A stretch of 64,000 bases of DNA from Actinomycetospora succinea (lineage in GTDB: Bacteria > Actinomycetota > Actinomycetes > Mycobacteriales > Pseudonocardiaceae): contig NZ_SNYO01000004.1 in the NCBI RefSeq assembly GCF_004363095.1, forward strand, positions 1 through 64,000. The letters run 5' to 3'. A model generated the notes under the pieces. It worked only from the letters and a program-made list of their open reading frames with translations, did no database searches and was not told the origin of the DNA. Shown here piece after piece: positions 31,371 through 39,426 of this stretch. The position numbers and the translations under genes are program-made. The number at the start of each line of letters is the position of its first letter. Positions within the stretch are counted from its first letter, which is position 1.

Positions 31371-33209
31371 ATGGGTGGTCTCGCCGTCGCGCGCCCGGAT
31401 CCGGACTCCGGCCCGCGCGAGCGCGAGGTCATCGCCGCCTTCGCCGACATCACCACCGAGGCCATCACCGCCACCCGCCTCGAGGACCTGCTCGCGCTCG
31501 TCGGGCAGAAGCTGTGCCACCTGCTCGGGGTCGGCCGGTGCTCGGTCTACATGCGCCAGGACGACGGCCGGTTCCGCGGCGCCGCGGGCTGGTGCGGCGA
31601 CGACGGCAACATCAGCGCCGCCGTGCAGGCCCAGGAGGCCGGCATCCCGGGCGACGCCTTCAGCCGCGAGGTCATCCGCAGCGGCGCCCCGGTGCTGATC
31701 AGCGACGTCCGCAACGACCCCCGCCCGCACCGGCGCACGATGGAGCACTGGGGCGTGCGGGCGATGCTCGGCGTGCCGCTGGTGTTCGACGGCGACGTCA
31801 TCGGGCTGATCTTCGTCGACAACGTCGCCCGCGAGCACGAGTACACCGACGACGAGGTCGCCCTCGGCGAGCTGTTCGGCGGCCTCGCCGCGCTCGTCGT
31901 CCGCCAGGCGCTGCAGGCCGCCCGGCTCGCCGCGCAGGCCGAGGAGCTCGACCGCCAGAAGCGCATGCTCGAGTTCCTCGCCGACGTGCACGCGAAGCTC
32001 ACCGGCGCCGTCCTCGAGGGCGCCGACATCCGCGCCGTCGTCGAGCTGCTCTCCGACCTCGCGGGCGCCCCGGTCGCCCTGCTCGACGAGGACTTCGCGG
32101 TGATGACCTGGACCGCGCCGAGCGCGCTGCGCGCCGGCCCGCCGTCGGTCGGCGAGCGGGCCCGCGACCGTCCCGCGCTGCGCACGGCGCTGGCAGATCT
32201 CTCGGCGGCGCGGCCGAGCACGGTGCTCGAGCCGTCGTCGCTGACCGGGCTGGGCCGCCGCCACGTCGTCTGCCGGCTGATCGTGGAGGGGCGCCCGAGC
32301 GGCTACCTCGCCGTCGTCGAGGCCGGGCGGGCGCTCGGGGACCTCGACACCAAGCTCGCCGAGCGCGGCGCCACCGTCCTCGCGCTGCAGGTGCTCTCCG
32401 AGCGGCGACAGATCGAGGCCGAAGGCCAGGCGCGCGACGACTTCCTCTCCGACCTGCTCAACAACCACCGCGACGTCACCCAGCTCGCCCGCCGCGGCCT
32501 GCCGTTCGGCGTCGACCTCACCGAGCCGCACGTCCTCGTCCGGCTGACGGTGGAGAGCGGCGAGGGCCACCCGCACGCGTCGGTCGCGCGCCGGCTGGTC
32601 GTCAGCGACCTCGCGCTGCGCCTGGGCACCGACGAGCCGCCCGCGACGACGCTGCCCGGCGCGGTGGTCGTGCTCGTGCGGCTCGGGTCGGCGACGCCCG
32701 ACGAGGTCCGCGCGCACGTCGCCGCCGTCGCCGACGCCCTGGTGCTGCGGGTGCGCATCCGCGGCGGGGTGGTGTCGGCGGTGTGCCGCGGGCCGGAGGA
32801 GTTCCCGCGCGCCCACCGGGAGCTGCGCGAGATCGAGGAGCTGGCGCGGTCGTTCGGCTGGTCGCGCCGCGTCGTCACCGTCGACGAGCTGGGCCTGTTC
32901 CGCGTCGTCGTGTCCAGCGGGCGGGTGAAGGAGGCCGTGCGGTTCGCCGACGAGCTGGTGCGGCCCGTGCGCGACCACGACGGCGCCGACGGGGCGCTGC
33001 TCCCGACTTGGCGGGCGTTCCTCGCCGCCGAGGCCCGGGTGCAGCGCGCGGCCGCCGACCTCGGCGTCCACGAGAACACCGTGCGCTACCGCCTCGGCCG
33101 CATCCGGGAGATCACCGGCAAGGACCCGGCGGCGCTGGACACGCTGCTCATCGCCCGCGTGGCGTTCCAGATCCTCGAGCTCGCCGGGTGGTTCCGCGAG
33201 GCGCCGTGA
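31371..33209 (+). CDS. GAF-domain PucR/CdaR-type transcriptional regulator
   Basis: A 612-residue regulator. An N-terminal GAF domain (about 35-190, including LCHLLGVGRCSVYMRQDDGR and AMLGVPLVFDGDVIGLIFVD) is the likely small-molecule sensor. A central region (200-550) matches the GGDEF-like segment of CdaR/PucR proteins. The C-terminal PucR helix-turn-helix is at about 555-605 (AAADLGVHENTVRYRLGRIREITG). The ATG at 31371 has GGGGAGG 10 bp upstream. Its place between operator-controlled units makes it the best candidate to bind the five GTTGDRG-N4-CYMCAAC sites, probably as an activator from about -62. No such site precedes its own gene. Confidence 0.9.
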   Translation: MGGLAVARPDPDSGPREREVIAAFADITTEAITATRLEDLLALVGQKLCHLLGVGRCSVYMRQDDGRFRGAAGWCGDDGNISAAVQAQEAGIPGDAFSREVIRSGAPVLISDVRNDPRPHRRTMEHWGVRAMLGVPLVFDGDVIGLIFVDNVAREHEYTDDEVALGELFGGLAALVVRQALQAARLAAQAEELDRQKRMLEFLADVHAKLTGAVLEGADIRAVVELLSDLAGAPVALLDEDFAVMTWTAPSALRAGPPSVGERARDRPALRTALADLSAARPSTVLEPSSLTGLGRRHVVCRLIVEGRPSGYLAVVEAGRALGDLDTKLAERGATVLALQVLSERRQIEAEGQARDDFLSDLLNNHRDVTQLARRGLPFGVDLTEPHVLVRLTVESGEGHPHASVARRLVVSDLALRLGTDEPPATTLPGAVVVLVRLGSATPDEVRAHVAAVADALVLRVRIRGGVVSAVCRGPEEFPRAHRELREIEELARSFGWSRRVVTVDELGLFRVVVSSGRVKEAVRFADELVRPVRDHDGADGALLPTWRAFLAAEARVQRAAADLGVHENTVRYRLGRIREITGKDPAALDTLLIARVAFQILELAGWFREAP

Positions 33210-33210
33210 G

Positions 33211-33228
33211 GTTGTGGCGGTCTCCAAC
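33211..33228. promoter_or_regulatory. Operator site E of the catabolic locus
   Basis: GTTGTGGCGGTCTCCAAC, starting one base after the regulator stop codon. TCGACT at 33271-33276 begins 43 bp after the site and is a weak -10 candidate. The downstream SDR has a normal GGGAGGT ribosome-binding site and starts at 33310. Confidence 0.55.
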
Positions 33229-33309
33229 CGCCGCGTGGTCCGGTCCTGTCGGGGGAGGCGGGGGCGCGGGTCGACTGGGGTCGTCGTCCCCGTCCCCGGG
33301 AGGTAACCC

Positions 33310-34089
33310 GTGACCTCGGTCCCCGATCCCCGCACCGCGTCGCTCGCCGGCTCGGTCGCCCTCGTCACCGGCGCCGCGCAGGGCATCGGCCGCGCCACCG
33401 CCCTGCGCCTCGGCTCCGAGGGCGCGCACGTCGCCTGCGCCGACATCCAGGACACCGCCGACACCGTCAAGCAGATCGAGGCCGACGGGGGCACCGCCCG
33501 CGCCGTCTGGGTGGACGTTCGCCGTGGCGACGCCTGGACCGACGCCGTCGCCGACGTCGAGGGTGCGTTCGGGCGGGTCGACCTGCTCGCCAACGTGGCC
33601 GGCGTCGTCAACCTGCTGAGCGAGGACACCGTCACCGGGCTCACCGAGGAGGCCTGGGACGAGGTCATCGCGACCGACCTCAAGGGCCCGTGGCTCGGGA
33701 TGCGCGCCGTGATCCCCGGGATGATCGAGCGCGGGGGCGGGCGGATCGTCAACATCTCGTCGCTCGCGGCGCTGCGCGGGCTGCCGAACCTGGCGTCCTA
33801 CTCGGCGGCCAAGGGCGGCGTCGCGGCGCTGACCCGGCAGGCGGCGTTCGAGTACGCGGGCCGGAACGTGCTGATCAACGCCATCGCGCCGGGGACGATC
33901 GACACGCCGATCCTCGCCGACATCACGCCCGAGATGAAGCAGGCCAACGCCGACGCCCACCTGATCCGCCGCCTCGGGCGCCCGGAGGAGATCGCGTCGA
34001 TGGTGGCCTACTTCTTCCGCGAGGGCGCGTTCCTCACCGGCCTGACCTACCCCGTCGACGGCGGGTGGTCGGTGAAGGGCAACTTCTAG
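33310..34089 (+). CDS. Short-chain dehydrogenase/reductase (FabG-like)
   Basis: A 259-residue classical SDR with an intact active site: TGAAQGIG at residues 20-27, an acidic strand end (CADIQD, suggesting NAD), NVAG at 95-98, Ser in NISS at 150-151, and Y164/K168 in SYSAAKGG. The C-terminal LTYPVDGGWSVKG is canonical. The GTG start is preceded by GGGAGGT. Operator E lies 81 bp upstream, which places the gene in the same regulon as the LLM, ligase and hydrolase genes. It probably oxidises an alcohol or beta-hydroxyacyl intermediate. Its end is 5 bp from the convergent GH88-like gene. Confidence 0.9.
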   Translation: MTSVPDPRTASLAGSVALVTGAAQGIGRATALRLGSEGAHVACADIQDTADTVKQIEADGGTARAVWVDVRRGDAWTDAVADVEGAFGRVDLLANVAGVVNLLSEDTVTGLTEEAWDEVIATDLKGPWLGMRAVIPGMIERGGGRIVNISSLAALRGLPNLASYSAAKGGVAALTRQAAFEYAGRNVLINAIAPGTIDTPILADITPEMKQANADAHLIRRLGRPEEIASMVAYFFREGAFLTGLTYPVDGGWSVKGNF

Positions 34090-34094
34090 CGCTG

Positions 34095-35345
34095 CTATCC
34101 CGTGCCGAGCTGGGCGGTCGGCCCGACCTGGCGCGCCCAGCGGTTCAGGGCCTCGACGAAGTAGTAGTCGCCGAACAGGATCCCGGAGTCCTGCTGGCCC
34201 TCGGGCAGGTTCTGCGTGCCGTGCAGCAGGATCGAGCGGAACGGGGTGTCGCGCGCCAGGTAGGCGGGCGACGACAGCGACGCCAGCATCCCGCGGGCGC
34301 CGTCGACGTCGGCGGACTTCCGACCCGGGTCGGCGTCCAGCTCGTTCATCGCGAGCAGCGCGCTCGCGGTGACGGCGGCCGCCGAGGTGTCGCGCGGCTC
34401 GGGCGGCGCCTGCGGGACGTCGAAGTCCCAGTAGGGGACGCGGTCGGGCGGCAGGTGGCCGAGGAACCAGTTGGCGGTGCGGTGCGCGGTGTCGAGATAC
34501 GCCGGGTTCCGCGTGTAGCGGTAGGCCATGGCGAACCCGTAGGCGGCCCACGCCTGCCCGCGCGCCCACGTCGAGTCGTCGCGGAAGCCCTGCATCGTGT
34601 ACGTGCGCTGCAGGGCGCCCGTGCGCTGGTCGTAGCCGCCGAACATCGACGTGCTGCCGTCGGGGCGCACGAGGTCGCGCATCGTGCGGTCCGCGTGGCG
34701 GTTCGCGATGTCGGCGTACTGCGGGCGCCCGTTCTGCGCGGCCCAGTACAGGAGCTCCAGGTTCATCATCGCGTCGATGTTGACCTGGTACTTCTCCTCG
34801 TCGTCGCGGTCGTCCCAGACGCGGATCATGCCGACGGTGGGGTTGAACCTCGCGGCCAGCGTGTCCGCCGCGGCGAGCGCGGTCTGCTTGGCGCCCTCGT
34901 CGCCGGTGAGCTGGTGGTCGACCGCGAACGTCATGAACATCTTGAAGCCGAGGTCGGTGTCGTCGTGCGTCGTCTCCGCGGCCAGCGGCGCCTGCCAGCG
35001 CTCGGCGCGCTCACGCCACGCAGGATCCTGGGTGCGCTCGTAGACCCGCCACAGGGCCGCGGGCAGGAAGCCGGCGGTCCAGTCGTCGGCCTCCTTGGTC
35101 AGCCACGTCCCGTCCGGGTTCGTGCGGACCGGGTAGGCCGGAGGCGCGAGCGTGTCGGCCGTCGCCGCCAGCTGGGCGTCGGCGAAGGTCGTCGGATCCG
35201 CCGTCGGACCTTCCGACGGTGCGGCGTCGCGGGCCTGCGCGGCCGGCACCGGCTGCGTCGGCTCCGGTGGAGCCGGCGGCGAGCTGCAGCCGGCCGCCAC
35301 CGCGGCGGCGAGAACGAGGACGACCCACGTCCTGCGTGACGACAT
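34095..35345 (-). CDS. GH88/GH105-like glycoside hydrolase lipoprotein
   Basis: A 416-residue exported lipoprotein: MSSRRTWVVLVLAAAVAAG with lipobox Cys20, then a Pro/Ala-rich linker. The catalytic part has the (alpha/alpha)6 unsaturated-glucuronyl-hydrolase pattern: WTAGFLPAALWRVYERT, a TDLGF segment and NIDAMMNLELLYWAA, which hold the two catalytic-type Asp residues of GH88, then STWARGQAWAAYGFAMAYR. The family removes unsaturated uronic acids from oligosaccharides made by polysaccharide lyases, but no lyase is encoded nearby. The start at 35345 is set by the signal peptide. The surface location is inferred from the lipobox. Confidence 0.85.
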   Translation of the reverse strand: MSSRRTWVVLVLAAAVAAGCSSPPAPPEPTQPVPAAQARDAAPSEGPTADPTTFADAQLAATADTLAPPAYPVRTNPDGTWLTKEADDWTAGFLPAALWRVYERTQDPAWRERAERWQAPLAAETTHDDTDLGFKMFMTFAVDHQLTGDEGAKQTALAAADTLAARFNPTVGMIRVWDDRDDEEKYQVNIDAMMNLELLYWAAQNGRPQYADIANRHADRTMRDLVRPDGSTSMFGGYDQRTGALQRTYTMQGFRDDSTWARGQAWAAYGFAMAYRYTRNPAYLDTAHRTANWFLGHLPPDRVPYWDFDVPQAPPEPRDTSAAAVTASALLAMNELDADPGRKSADVDGARGMLASLSSPAYLARDTPFRSILLHGTQNLPEGQQDSGILFGDYYFVEALNRWARQVGPTAQLGTG

Positions 35346-35418
35346 CGGCGAACCCCCCCGGATCGCTCCGACCGGTCTTCCCGGTCGGGCGCCGGACGCT
35401 ACTCGGGCGTCGCGGGCG

Positions 35419-35490
35419 GGCTCGCGAGGGGCTCGGCGTGGTCGGCGTGCGCGGCTCGCGAGGGGCTCGGCGTGCTCAGCTCGCGAGGGG
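35419..35490. repeat. Imperfect tandem repeats, 34-bp period
   Basis: A 22-bp unit occurs exactly at 35419-35440 and 35453-35474, and its core GCTCGCGAGGGG recurs at 35479-35490. The units contain the small palindrome CTCGCGAG. They lie between the GH88-like lipoprotein and the small ORF at 35476-35733, and overlap that ORF's 3' end. Confidence 0.7.
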
Positions 35491-35733
35491 CGAGCGGCGC
35501 TGCGCCGGCGTGGCCGGCGCGTCGCTGTTCTGACGGCGCTGCATGGGGATGCTCGCGACGATCGCGCTGCGACGGCGGGCGCGCTGCACGGCGGCCGCGC
35601 GGTCGGCCTCCTCGCGCCACGCGGCGACGGTCTGCTGGTCGCGCGTCCCGCGGCGGGCCATGCCCACCAGCGGCGTGGCCACCCACGCAGCGGCACCGAC
35701 ACCGACAGCACCCACAGCAGCCAGAACGCTCAT
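35476..35733 (-). CDS. Small membrane-anchored hypothetical protein
   Basis: An 85-residue protein with one N-terminal hydrophobic helix (SVLAAVGAVGVGAAAWVATPLVG) and a basic helical tail (REEADRAAAVQRARRR). GGGGGA about 5 bp before the ATG at 35733 supports translation. The tail motif EEADRAA...RARR is like that of the soluble 153-residue protein at 18001-18462. The last codons run into the 22-bp tandem repeats. No family was recognised. Confidence 0.55.
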   Translation of the reverse strand: MSVLAAVGAVGVGAAAWVATPLVGMARRGTRDQQTVAAWREEADRAAAVQRARRRSAIVASIPMQRRQNSDAPATPAQRRSPLAS

Positions 35734-35898
35734 GTCATCCCCCGACGAATCCCCGACGCTCCCCCGATGGAACGTGATGCCTGGTCGTCGCGGGGGAGGG
35801 CCCCGTCGTTAACGGTCGTGCGCCACGCCACCCGAACGGTTGAAAGCTGGACCTCCGGGTGGCCGGAATCGGGTCGACGTGCCGGGGATCCTGGGGCC

Positions 35899-37047
35899 GT
35901 GACACTCCCTCCCGCGGTGCGTCCGCGGTCCGTCGACGACTCCGCCGCCCTCGACGAGATCGTCGGCGACGCGCCCCTCGTCGCGATCGGCGAGAACAAC
36001 CACGGCGTCCGCGAGTTCGGCGAGCTCCGCGAGCGGCTCGTGCTGCACCTCGTGCGCGAGCGGGGGTTCGGGGTGGTGGCGATGGAGTCCGGGTTCGCCG
36101 AGGGCGCGCTGGTCGACGCGTGGGTGCAGGGTGCTGATGGGGCGTGGGACGACGTGGCGCGCGACGGCTTCACGTTCCGCGCGGGGGACCACGCCGAGAT
36201 GCGCTCGCTGGTGCATGCGCTCCGGTCGTTCGCGGCCGGCGGCGGGTCCGTGCGCGTCGCCGGGCTGGACATCCCGGGGTCGGGCGGGTCGCCGGAGCCG
36301 GCGCTGCGGCGGTTGCGGGATCTCGTCCCGCCGGAGGTGGTCGACCGGGCGCTGGAGGCGACCGCGGCGTACGCGTCGGCGAACAACGGGCTCGCGCCCG
36401 GGCGGTGGTCGGGGCTCTCGGTCGCGGCGCAGGACGCGGCGACCGCGGCATCGGCGCGGCTGTTCCTGGCGGCCTCCGGCGACGACCTCGCCCGGCACCT
36501 CGCGCTCGGGGCGCTGCGCCTCGACGAGCAGCTGCGCGAGTTCGCGGTGCTCTTCGCGCCGGACCCGCCGGCGCGCGTGGTGTCGTCGCGCGACGCGTAC
36601 ATGGCCGAGACCGCGCGGTTCCTGCGCGCATCCGGGGAGAAGGTCGTGCTGCTGCTGCACAACGGGCACGCCCAGCGCGTCCCCTTCGCGTTCATGCCGG
36701 GGGTGAGCGCGCCGTCGGCGGGGACGCTGCTCGCCGAGGCCTACGGCGAGGACTACGTGGTCGTGGGGCTGACGGCGGTGGGCGGGTCGACGACCGGGCT
36801 CGCTCTCGACGAGACGGCGCGGCACGGGATCGTGCTGTCGTCCGAGCCGCTGGGGGAGCCGGCGTCCGGCAGTGTGGAAGAGGCGGTCGTGGACGCCGGG
36901 CTCGGCGCGGAGCCGGTAGTGCTGGACCTGCGCCCGGCGCGCGGTGCCCCCGGCCCGACCAGCATCCGGCACGCGACGACCCACATCCCGGTCGACGTCG
37001 CGGCGGGGTACGACGCGGTGGTCTGCCTGCCGACGCAGACGCGGTGA
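35899..37047 (+). CDS. Erythromycin-esterase family protein (intact active site)
   Basis: A 382-residue protein of the erythromycin esterase family (PF05139). The hallmark residues are all present: GENNHG at 31-36 (Glu32, His35), AMESGF (Glu63) and LLLHNGHAQR (His254, His257). Characterised members (EreA/EreB) hydrolyse the macrolactone ester, but most homologues have unknown roles. It starts at GTG 35899 and its stop overlaps the start of the ComB-like gene. A second homologue at 59113-60279 has lost these residues. Macrolide resistance should not be assumed. Confidence 0.83.
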   Translation: MTLPPAVRPRSVDDSAALDEIVGDAPLVAIGENNHGVREFGELRERLVLHLVRERGFGVVAMESGFAEGALVDAWVQGADGAWDDVARDGFTFRAGDHAEMRSLVHALRSFAAGGGSVRVAGLDIPGSGGSPEPALRRLRDLVPPEVVDRALEATAAYASANNGLAPGRWSGLSVAAQDAATAASARLFLAASGDDLARHLALGALRLDEQLREFAVLFAPDPPARVVSSRDAYMAETARFLRASGEKVVLLLHNGHAQRVPFAFMPGVSAPSAGTLLAEAYGEDYVVVGLTAVGGSTTGLALDETARHGIVLSSEPLGEPASGSVEEAVVDAGLGAEPVVLDLRPARGAPGPTSIRHATTHIPVDVAAGYDAVVCLPTQTR

Positions 37048-37772
37048 GCCTCTCGGTGCGGCTCGAGTGGGGACCGGTCGGCGCCGCGGCGGTCACCGCC
37101 GGGTGCGACGTCGCGGTCGTCGTCGACGTGCTCAGCTTCACCACCTGCCTGAGCGTCGCCGCCGACCGGGGGGTCGAGGTGTGGCCCTGGGCTCGCGTCG
37201 ACGACCACGCCCGGGAGCTCGCCCGGTCCCGCGACGCCGTGCTCGCCGTCCGGCGGGCGGAGGCCGGGCCGGGGCAGGTGAGCCTGTCGCCGGCGACGAT
37301 CCGGGCTGCCCCGGTGCTGCGCCGGCTCGTGCTGCCGTCACCGAACGGCTCGACGATCAGCGCGACGCTGGCCGAGCGTGGCGTGCCGGTCGTGGGTGCG
37401 AGCCTGCGCAACCGGGTCGCGGTCGCCCGGTGGCTGCGGGCCCTCGGGGGCGACCCGGTCGTCGCCGTGGTCGCGGCCGGCGAGCGGCGGTCGGACGGCA
37501 GCCTGCGTCCCGCTGTCGAGGACCTCTGGGGTGCTGGTGCGGTGATCAGCGGCCTCGTCGCCGGCGGAGACGTCACCCTGACGCCGGAGGCCCGGTCGGC
37601 AGCCGCCGCCTTCGACGACGTCGAGGGCGACCTCCCCGCGGCGCTCCACGCCTGTGCCAGCGGGCGGGAGCTCGACGACCTCGGGTTCCCGCACTACGTC
37701 GACGTCGCCGCGGAGATCGATCTCGGGACGGCCGTCCCGGTGCTCCGGGCGGGTGCGTTCGCGGCGAACTGA
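37044..37772 (+). CDS. ComB-like (2-phosphosulfolactate phosphatase family) protein
   Basis: A 242-residue protein of the ComB family (PF04029): VAVVVDVLSFTTCLSVAADRG near residues 26-46, LVLPSPNGSTIS, VVAAGER and VEDLWGAGAVI. ComB dephosphorylates 2-phosphosulfolactate in archaeal coenzyme M synthesis. Actinobacteria do not make coenzyme M, and no ComA/ComC neighbour is seen, so the substrate here is unknown. GTG 37044 overlaps the upstream stop by 4 bp, suggesting translational coupling with the esterase-like protein. Confidence 0.8.
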   Translation: MSLSVRLEWGPVGAAAVTAGCDVAVVVDVLSFTTCLSVAADRGVEVWPWARVDDHARELARSRDAVLAVRRAEAGPGQVSLSPATIRAAPVLRRLVLPSPNGSTISATLAERGVPVVGASLRNRVAVARWLRALGGDPVVAVVAAGERRSDGSLRPAVEDLWGAGAVISGLVAGGDVTLTPEARSAAAAFDDVEGDLPAALHACASGRELDDLGFPHYVDVAAEIDLGTAVPVLRAGAFAAN

Positions 37773-37815
37773 GACGGTCTCAGCGAACGGGACCGGCGTT
37801 GTCGGGGGTCGGCGC

Positions 37816-37821
37816 TATATT
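37816..37821 (+). promoter_or_regulatory. -10 box of a probable leaderless promoter
   Basis: TATATT ends 7 bp before the ATG at 37829, in a locally AT-rich stretch (TATATTCGAACACATG) that stands out from the surrounding GC. The spacing implies transcription from the A of the start codon or very close to it. No -35 was recognised. Confidence 0.5.
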
Positions 37822-37828
37822 CGAACAC

Positions 37829-39313
37829 ATGAGCGAACGCCGGGTCGGGCAGGGCGAGCGCGACGCGCTCGACGGTGCTCGCACCGAGATGATCGCTCAA
37901 CGCCGGGCCTACTTCCGCCGCCTCCAGAAGGTGGCCGAGATCGCCGATCTCGGGATCGCGGTGGACCACGGTTACCGGTCGACCGAGTCGCTGATCGCCG
38001 ACCGGGACAACCTCGATTACCCCGATGCCAAGAGGCTCGTCGCGGAAGCGGCGGACCTGTGCGCCCGCTCCTCGTTGCTGGGGGAGCCGCTGCCGGCGCG
38101 GTTGCCGTGCACGGGTGCTGCGCTGGCTGCCGGGATGGTCGACCCGCAGCATGTGAAGATCATCCGGGAGACGATGGCCCACCTCGCGGGCCTGGCGTCC
38201 CCGCCGCCGCCGGATGAGCTGGCTGGGGTGGAGAAGGCCCTGGCGGGGCACGCGCAGGTGTTCGCGCCGCGGGTGCTGCGCCAGCTCGCCAAGGCGTTCA
38301 TCGACGGCTACGACCCCGACGGCGCCGCCCCACCCGAGGGCGAGAACACCCGCGACGAACTGCGGTTCCTGCGCCGCAAGGACGGCTCGCTGGTGTTCAA
38401 GGGCACCTTGCACGACCCCCTGGACGCCGAAGCCGCGGTCGAGGTGTTCGGAGTCCTGTCCGAGCGAGCCGGGGCGGACGACGAACGCTCCCTGGAACGG
38501 CGCCAAGCCGATGCGTTCAAGGACCTCACCCAGGACGCCCGTGGCCCGAATGGTCTCGCCACCGACGCCCGCAAGGAACAGCACGACACCGACGCTGCCG
38601 CCGATGCGACCGACGAAGAGGACCGCTCCGCCGGCACCGACTCGAGCGACGCCCAGGCCAGCGAGGAAGCCGGCAACGGCGCGACGGACGACGGCGAGGC
38701 GGACGGCGGCGAGGCGGACGGCGGCGATGCACCGGGCGAGGCATCGGGCGAGGCGCCGTTGGCGTTGATCCCCGAACCCCGCCGCGCCACCACGGAGAAG
38801 GGCTGGACCGAGCGACCCGGCCGCGCGCTGCTCACGATCACCATCGACCACCGCTGGCTCTGCGAGGCACTGGAGGGCAAGGGCGGCTACGACGCGCTGG
38901 ACTCCGGGCACCACGTCGACGCCGCCACGGTCCGACGGTGGGCCTGCGACGCCGAGATCATCCCCATGGTCCTCGGCGCGAAATCAGAACCCCTCGACGT
39001 CGGCCGCACACAACGCACCGCGCCCGATGCCATTCGCCGCGCCTTGAACCACCGCGACGGCGGCTGCGCCTTCCCCGGCTGCACCCGCAGACCACGACGC
39101 TGCGAAGCCCACCACGTCCGAGAATGGCTCCAGCACCGCGGCGCGACCGCATTGGACAACATGTGCCTGCTCTGCCGGCACCACCACCAGCTGCTCCACC
39201 ACGGCCACTGGACCATCGAGATGATCAACGGTCGGCCGTGGTTCACCCCGCCCTGGATCATCGACACCGAGCGACGACCCCGTCCCGGCGGACGACCCCG
39301 GGTCCCGACCTGA
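37829..39313 (+). CDS. DUF222 and HNH-endonuclease (13E12-type) protein
   Basis: A 494-residue protein: an N-terminal DUF222 region (about 20-240), a highly acidic low-complexity insert (about 250-305, EADGGEADGGDAPGEASGE), and a C-terminal HNH nuclease. The nuclease shows CAFPGC, CEAHHVREW, NMCLLCRHHHQLLHHGHW, with zinc cysteines and the His pair. Such genes are multicopy in many actinobacteria (13E12 repeat family) and are suspected mobile or DNA-processing elements. The ATG follows a TATATT -10 by 7 bp, so it is probably leaderless. An 11-bp stem terminator follows. AT content is locally higher than in the neighbours. Confidence 0.88.
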   Translation: MSERRVGQGERDALDGARTEMIAQRRAYFRRLQKVAEIADLGIAVDHGYRSTESLIADRDNLDYPDAKRLVAEAADLCARSSLLGEPLPARLPCTGAALAAGMVDPQHVKIIRETMAHLAGLASPPPPDELAGVEKALAGHAQVFAPRVLRQLAKAFIDGYDPDGAAPPEGENTRDELRFLRRKDGSLVFKGTLHDPLDAEAAVEVFGVLSERAGADDERSLERRQADAFKDLTQDARGPNGLATDARKEQHDTDAAADATDEEDRSAGTDSSDAQASEEAGNGATDDGEADGGEADGGDAPGEASGEAPLALIPEPRRATTEKGWTERPGRALLTITIDHRWLCEALEGKGGYDALDSGHHVDAATVRRWACDAEIIPMVLGAKSEPLDVGRTQRTAPDAIRRALNHRDGGCAFPGCTRRPRRCEAHHVREWLQHRGATALDNMCLLCRHHHQLLHHGHWTIEMINGRPWFTPPWIIDTERRPRPGGRPRVPT

Positions 39314-39318
39314 TCGCG

Positions 39319-39343
39319 GAACGCTTCGGAAACCGAAGCGTTC
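39319..39343 (+). terminator. Terminator of the DUF222/HNH gene
   Basis: A perfect 11-bp stem, GAACGCTTCGG (39319-39329) with CCGAAGCGTTC (39333-39343), and a 3-nt AAA loop. It starts 6 bp after the stop codon. No U-tract follows. Confidence 0.75.
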
Positions 39344-39426
39344 TGGTCGAGACGTCGACGCTGCCCGGGGTCGGACGCTCCGTGGCTCGCTGGCCGCGTC
39401 CTGGCATGGTCACGGGGCGCTCGCGG

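Noticed and set aside
30189-33755. A 1,188-codon minus-strand frame across the LLM and GAF-PucR genes
   Set aside because: The translation is Arg/Asp/His-rich and featureless, while the plus strand encodes two well-defined proteins there.
35899-37047. A macrolide-resistance gene
   Set aside because: The active-site motif is present, but most erythromycin-esterase homologues in environmental actinobacteria have no shown activity on macrolides, and there is no resistance context.
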